From Microbacterium sp. LWS13-1.2 (GTDB lineage: Bacteria; Actinomycetota; Actinomycetes; Actinomycetales; Microbacteriaceae), in the NCBI RefSeq assembly GCF_040144835.1, contig NZ_CP151632.1:1488001-1552000 (forward strand): DNA of 64,000 nt, written 5' to 3'. The first letter of the stretch is position 1. Each line of letters begins with the position of its first letter. The position numbers and the translations under genes were made by a program. This document shows, one piece after another, positions 61,242-64,000 of the stretch. Under the pieces are notes generated by a model, which worked only from the letters and a program-made list of their open reading frames with translations, was not told the DNA's origin and ran no database searches.

Positions 61242-62687
61242 ATGGATCTGCTGGACCCTCTGCTGCTGGCGCGCTGGCAGTTCGGCCTCACGACGCTGTA
61301 CCACTTCCTCTTCGTGCCGCTCACGCTCGGCATGGCGCTCACGGTCGCGATCTTCCAGACCGCGTGGTTCCGCACCGGCAACGTGAAGTGGCTGCACTTG
61401 ACGCGGTTCTTCGGGAAGATCTTCCTCATCAACTTCGCGATGGGCGTCGTCACCGGCATCGTGCAGGAGTTCCAGTTCGGCATGAACTGGTCGTCCTACT
61501 CGCGGTTCGTCGGCGACGTGTTCGGGGCTCCGCTCGCCTTCGAGGGTCTGATGGCCTTCTTCTTCGAGGCCACCTTCATCGGCCTGTGGATCTTCGGCTG
61601 GGACAAGCTGCCCAGGGCGCTGCACCTCGCGAGCATCTGGATCGCGACGATCGGCGCCTGGTTCTCGGCATACTTCATCCTCGCGGCGAACGCCTTCATG
61701 CAGAACCCCGTCGGCTTCAAGATGGCCGAAGACGGCTCACGCGCCGAGATGACCGACTTCTTCGCCGTGCTGACAAACCCGGTCGCGCTGGCGGCCCTGC
61801 CGCACACCCTGTTCGCGGCGTTCATGATGACCGCGGGCGTCATCGTGTCGATCTCGGCCTGGCATCTGCTGCGCAGGCAGAACGTCGACATGATGCGGTC
61901 GTCGCTGAAGTTCGGCCTGTGGGGTCTCATCGCCGCTTTCGCGGGTGTCGCGATCTCGGGCGACCAGCTGAGCCTCGTGATGGTCGCCACCCAGCCCATG
62001 AAGATGGCCGCCGCCGAGGCGCTGTTCGACAGCGCGTGCGGGGCGGATGCCTCATTCTCGATCTTCACGCTCGGCACCCCGGACGGCACGAGCGAGCTGT
62101 TCTCGATCCGCGTCCCCTACCTGCTGGCGCTGCTGTCGACGCATTCGCTGGACGGCTGCGTCGAGGGCATCAACGACCTCAACACGCTCTACACCACGGA
62201 GATGTTCCCGCAGTTCGCCGACCAGGTCGACGGCAACTTCGCCCCGATCCTGTGGGTCACGTACTGGGCGTTCCGCTGGATGATCGGCCTGGGCGGCGTC
62301 GCGGCGCTCGTCGCGGTCGTCGGCCTCTGGCTCACCCGCAAGAAGGCGACGCGCGAGGTCCCGGCGTGGGCCTGGCGGCTCGCGATCTGGGCGTGGCCGG
62401 CATCCCTGCTCGCGATCCTGGTGGGCTGGGTCTTCACCGAGATGGGCCGCCAGCCCTGGATCGTGTTCAGCCTGATGCTGACCGAGGACGGCGTCTCGCC
62501 CTCGGTGCCCGGCTGGACCGTCCTCATCTCGCTGACCGCGTTCACGCTCATCTACGCGGCACTGGCGGTCGTCGAGTTCGGACTCATCGTGAAGACGGCC
62601 AAGAAGGGGCCTGAGCCCCTCCCCGAGCCGGGCGCGCCGGATCAGCGCGCCCTGGCGGTCGAAGACACCCCGACGACGGTCTACTAG
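61242..62687 (+). CDS. cydA: Cytochrome bd oxidase subunit I
   Basis: A 481-residue subunit with about nine helices. Heme ligands are H21 (LTTLYHFLFVPLTLG) and H188 (AALPHTLFAAFMM), with a third methionine in the second half. GRQPWIV is diagnostic. The Q-loop is of the short type compared with E. coli. It oxidises menaquinol and reduces oxygen to water at high affinity. GGAAG precedes ATG 61242; the starts upstream overlap the operator and are less likely. Confidence 0.96.
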   Translation: MDLLDPLLLARWQFGLTTLYHFLFVPLTLGMALTVAIFQTAWFRTGNVKWLHLTRFFGKIFLINFAMGVVTGIVQEFQFGMNWSSYSRFVGDVFGAPLAFEGLMAFFFEATFIGLWIFGWDKLPRALHLASIWIATIGAWFSAYFILAANAFMQNPVGFKMAEDGSRAEMTDFFAVLTNPVALAALPHTLFAAFMMTAGVIVSISAWHLLRRQNVDMMRSSLKFGLWGLIAAFAGVAISGDQLSLVMVATQPMKMAAAEALFDSACGADASFSIFTLGTPDGTSELFSIRVPYLLALLSTHSLDGCVEGINDLNTLYTTEMFPQFADQVDGNFAPILWVTYWAFRWMIGLGGVAALVAVVGLWLTRKKATREVPAWAWRLAIWAWPASLLAILVGWVFTEMGRQPWIVFSLMLTEDGVSPSVPGWTVLISLTAFTLIYAALAVVEFGLIVKTAKKGPEPLPEPGAPDQRALAVEDTPTTVY

Positions 62688-62705
62688 GAGCTTCAGGAGC
62701 ACGTC

Positions 62706-63737
62706 ATGGATCTCGCCTACCTCTGGTTCTGGATCGTCGGATTCCTCTTCGTCGGCTACTTCGTGCTCGACGGGTTCGACTTCGGCGTCGGCATGTCGCT
62801 GCCGTTCCTCGGCAAGAACGACGTCAGCCGGCGCCAGGTCATCAACACCATCGGCCCCGTGTGGGATCTCAACGAGACGTGGGTCATCGTGGCCGGCGCC
62901 TGCCTGTTCGCCGCGTTCCCCGAGTGGTACGCGACGCTGTTCAGCGGGTTCTACCTGGCGCTGCTGCTGATCCTGCTGGCGCTCATCCTGCGCGGCGTCT
63001 CGTTCGAATACCGCCATCAGCGCGACTCGCTGCGGTGGAAGAGGGGCTTCGACACGATGATCGTCGTCGGCTCGGCCGTGCCGGCGCTGCTGTGGGGCGT
63101 CGCGGTCGCCAACATCGTGCAGGGCGTGCCGCTGGACGCGGACCACGAGTTCGTCGGGTCGTTCCTGACCCTGCTCAACCCCTACGGACTGCTCGGCGGC
63201 CTCACCACGCTGCTGCTGTTCTTCACGCACGGCGTGTACTTCGTCGCGCTGAAGACCGACGGCCAGGTCGCCGCCGATGCGCGCCGGCTGGCCGGCCGTG
63301 CCGGCCTCCTGACGATCGTCGTCGCCGCCGCCTTCCTGGTGTGGACGGTGGGCATGGCGTTCAGCGAGGGCCGCGAGTTCGCCCTGGTGACGGCGATCCT
63401 GTCGGCGGTCGCCGCCGTGCTGCTCATCGCATCGTGGATCTCCAACGCCCGCGGTCGCGAGGGCTGGGCATTCGGGTTCGGCGCGTTCACGATCGTCACC
63501 GCGGTCCTCGCCGTCTGGTTCGCCCTGTTCCCGTACGTGATGCCGTCGACCGGCGACCCGGCCGGCTCGCTCACCATCGAGAACGCGTCCAGCACGGACT
63601 ACACCCTCACGATCATGTCGTGGGCGGCGCTCGTCTTCCTCCCGCTCGTGCTGGCGTACCAGGGCTGGACGTACTGGATCTTCCGCAAGCGCATCACCCG
63701 CTCGCACATCGAGAAGGCCGCGGCCGTCGCGCACTGA
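62706..63737 (+). CDS. cydB: Cytochrome bd oxidase subunit II
   Basis: A 343-residue subunit with about nine helices. FLFVGYFVLDGFDFGVGMSLPFL and INTIGPVWDLNETWVIVAGACLFAAFPEWYATLFSGFYLALLLILLALILRGVSFEYR (in parts) are the standard CydB landmarks. It pairs with CydA in the membrane. AGGAG precedes ATG 62706. A hairpin terminator follows directly, so cydDC, if present, are not co-transcribed here. Confidence 0.96.
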   Translation: MDLAYLWFWIVGFLFVGYFVLDGFDFGVGMSLPFLGKNDVSRRQVINTIGPVWDLNETWVIVAGACLFAAFPEWYATLFSGFYLALLLILLALILRGVSFEYRHQRDSLRWKRGFDTMIVVGSAVPALLWGVAVANIVQGVPLDADHEFVGSFLTLLNPYGLLGGLTTLLLFFTHGVYFVALKTDGQVAADARRLAGRAGLLTIVVAAAFLVWTVGMAFSEGREFALVTAILSAVAAVLLIASWISNARGREGWAFGFGAFTIVTAVLAVWFALFPYVMPSTGDPAGSLTIENASSTDYTLTIMSWAALVFLPLVLAYQGWTYWIFRKRITRSHIEKAAAVAH

Positions 63738-63743
63738 GCTGAG

Positions 63744-63768
63744 CGGATGCCGCGGGCCGCGGCATCCG
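63744..63768 (+). terminator. cydAB terminator
   Basis: CGGATGCCGCGG and its exact complement around one G, seven bases after the cydB stop. Confidence 0.75.
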
Positions 63769-63802
63769 TCTCCTCACGTATCCGCCGCATCACCCCCCGG
63801 GA

Positions 63803-63860
63803 TGACTTGCCGTATATGTGCGCGACACGCCGGCGTGTCGCGTACATATACGGCAAGTCA
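63803..63860. repeat. 58-bp inverted repeat
   Basis: Two 29-base arms meet with no gap. All positions pair except G63820 with T63843, which is a G-U pair in RNA. The arms start with TGACTTGCCGTATATGTG and are locally AT-richer than their surroundings. The element lies after the cydAB terminator and before the next gene; it codes for nothing and is not the terminator of either. Confidence 0.85.
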
Positions 63861-63948
63861 ACGATGGGGACGGAGGAACCGGGGCGCGGGAGGGCGGAGC
63901 GGCGAGCAGAGGAGATGCGGCGGACCGATGGGTAGGGTCGAAGGAGCG

Positions 63949-64000
63949 ATGGACGAGAACAACGGCGACGCCCCGGCCCCGACGTCGGGCAAACCCGTCG
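63949..64000 (+). CDS. Start of an unidentified gene, cut by window edge
   Basis: ATG 63949 is preceded by AAGGAG (63941-63946) at a good distance and by TAGGGT (63933-63938). The 17 visible residues (MDENNGDAPAPTSGKPV) are polar and Pro/Ala-rich. The product cannot be named. Confidence 0.55.
   Translation, partial: MDENNGDAPAPTSGKPV

Noticed and set aside
62052..63734. A 560-codon open frame opposite cydA/cydB
   Set aside because: The product is Arg/Asp/Gln-rich low complexity and mirrors cydAB codons; no start signal.

Overview
This 64-kb window is chromosomal DNA of a very GC-rich actinobacterium. Third codon positions are almost all G or C, GTG starts are common, and actinobacterial families are frequent: F420-type oxidoreductases, DUF2510, DUF3054, an SPW-repeat protein, a LAL-type LuxR regulator and an AarF kinase. 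A small protein of the family often called ATP-dependent DNA ligase in Microbacteriaceae, and the constant use of the words GGATGC and GCATCC, point to Microbacterium or a close relative. That placement is inference. I see no rRNA, tRNA, CRISPR array, insertion sequence or prophage. Genes are densely packed, with many 1-4 bp stop/start overlaps.

Layout. 1-4.8 kb is an arsenic-resistance island. It has three low-molecular-weight-phosphatase-type arsenate reductases (one cut by the window edge, one fused to an ArsR domain), an ArsN1-like acetyltransferase, an ArsO-like flavoprotein, a separate ArsR and an aquaporin. Two distinct sets of ArsR-type palindromes sit at its promoters. 4.8-9 kb holds a TetR/metallo-hydrolase divergent pair, a FAD-linked oxidase, a bifunctional-nuclease-family protein and two truncated genes that look like a deletion scar. 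8.9-15 kb is a hydrolase/glycosyltransferase/methyltransferase set divergent from a large LAL regulator. 15-25.6 kb carries luciferase-like and F420-type enzymes, an SPW/TetR operon, an AraC remnant joined in frame to a DUF7882 protein, a GNAT, a YcaQ-like protein and an erm gene with a leader peptide and RNA hairpins. 25.7-38 kb contains a cyclic-nucleotide-domain/thioredoxin-reductase fusion, M18 peptidase, secreted lytic transglycosylase, NYN protein, GT2, GH13 and SulP genes. 38-47.7 kb has msrB-msrA, a cold-shock gene, gnd, an AarF kinase, PadR and a disulfide-reductase-family flavoprotein. 47.8-51 kb is a complete osmoprotectant ABC operon. 51-57 kb is mixed metabolic and membrane genes. 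57-64 kb groups oxidative and respiratory functions: dps, a SufR-like regulator, fdhD-moaA and cydAB, followed by a 58-bp inverted repeat and the start of another gene.

Regulation. Many genes here have a TANNNT -10 element only 5-8 nt before the start codon and no Shine-Dalgarno sequence, so leaderless transcription looks common. Several operators are readable as perfect palindromes next to the regulator gene (ArsR, TetR, PadR) or in front of the regulated operon (cydAB). The most notable regulatory object is the erm leader: a short peptide ending FFIRDRRA, itself apparently leaderless, followed by a stem over its stop codon and a second stem that hides the erm ribosome-binding site. This is the architecture of macrolide-inducible translational attenuation.

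Decay. Four places look like broken genes: a marR/membrane-protein pair, a metallophosphoesterase C-terminus, an AraC gene without its DNA-binding domain, and a coding-like stretch that runs in frame into the cold-shock gene.
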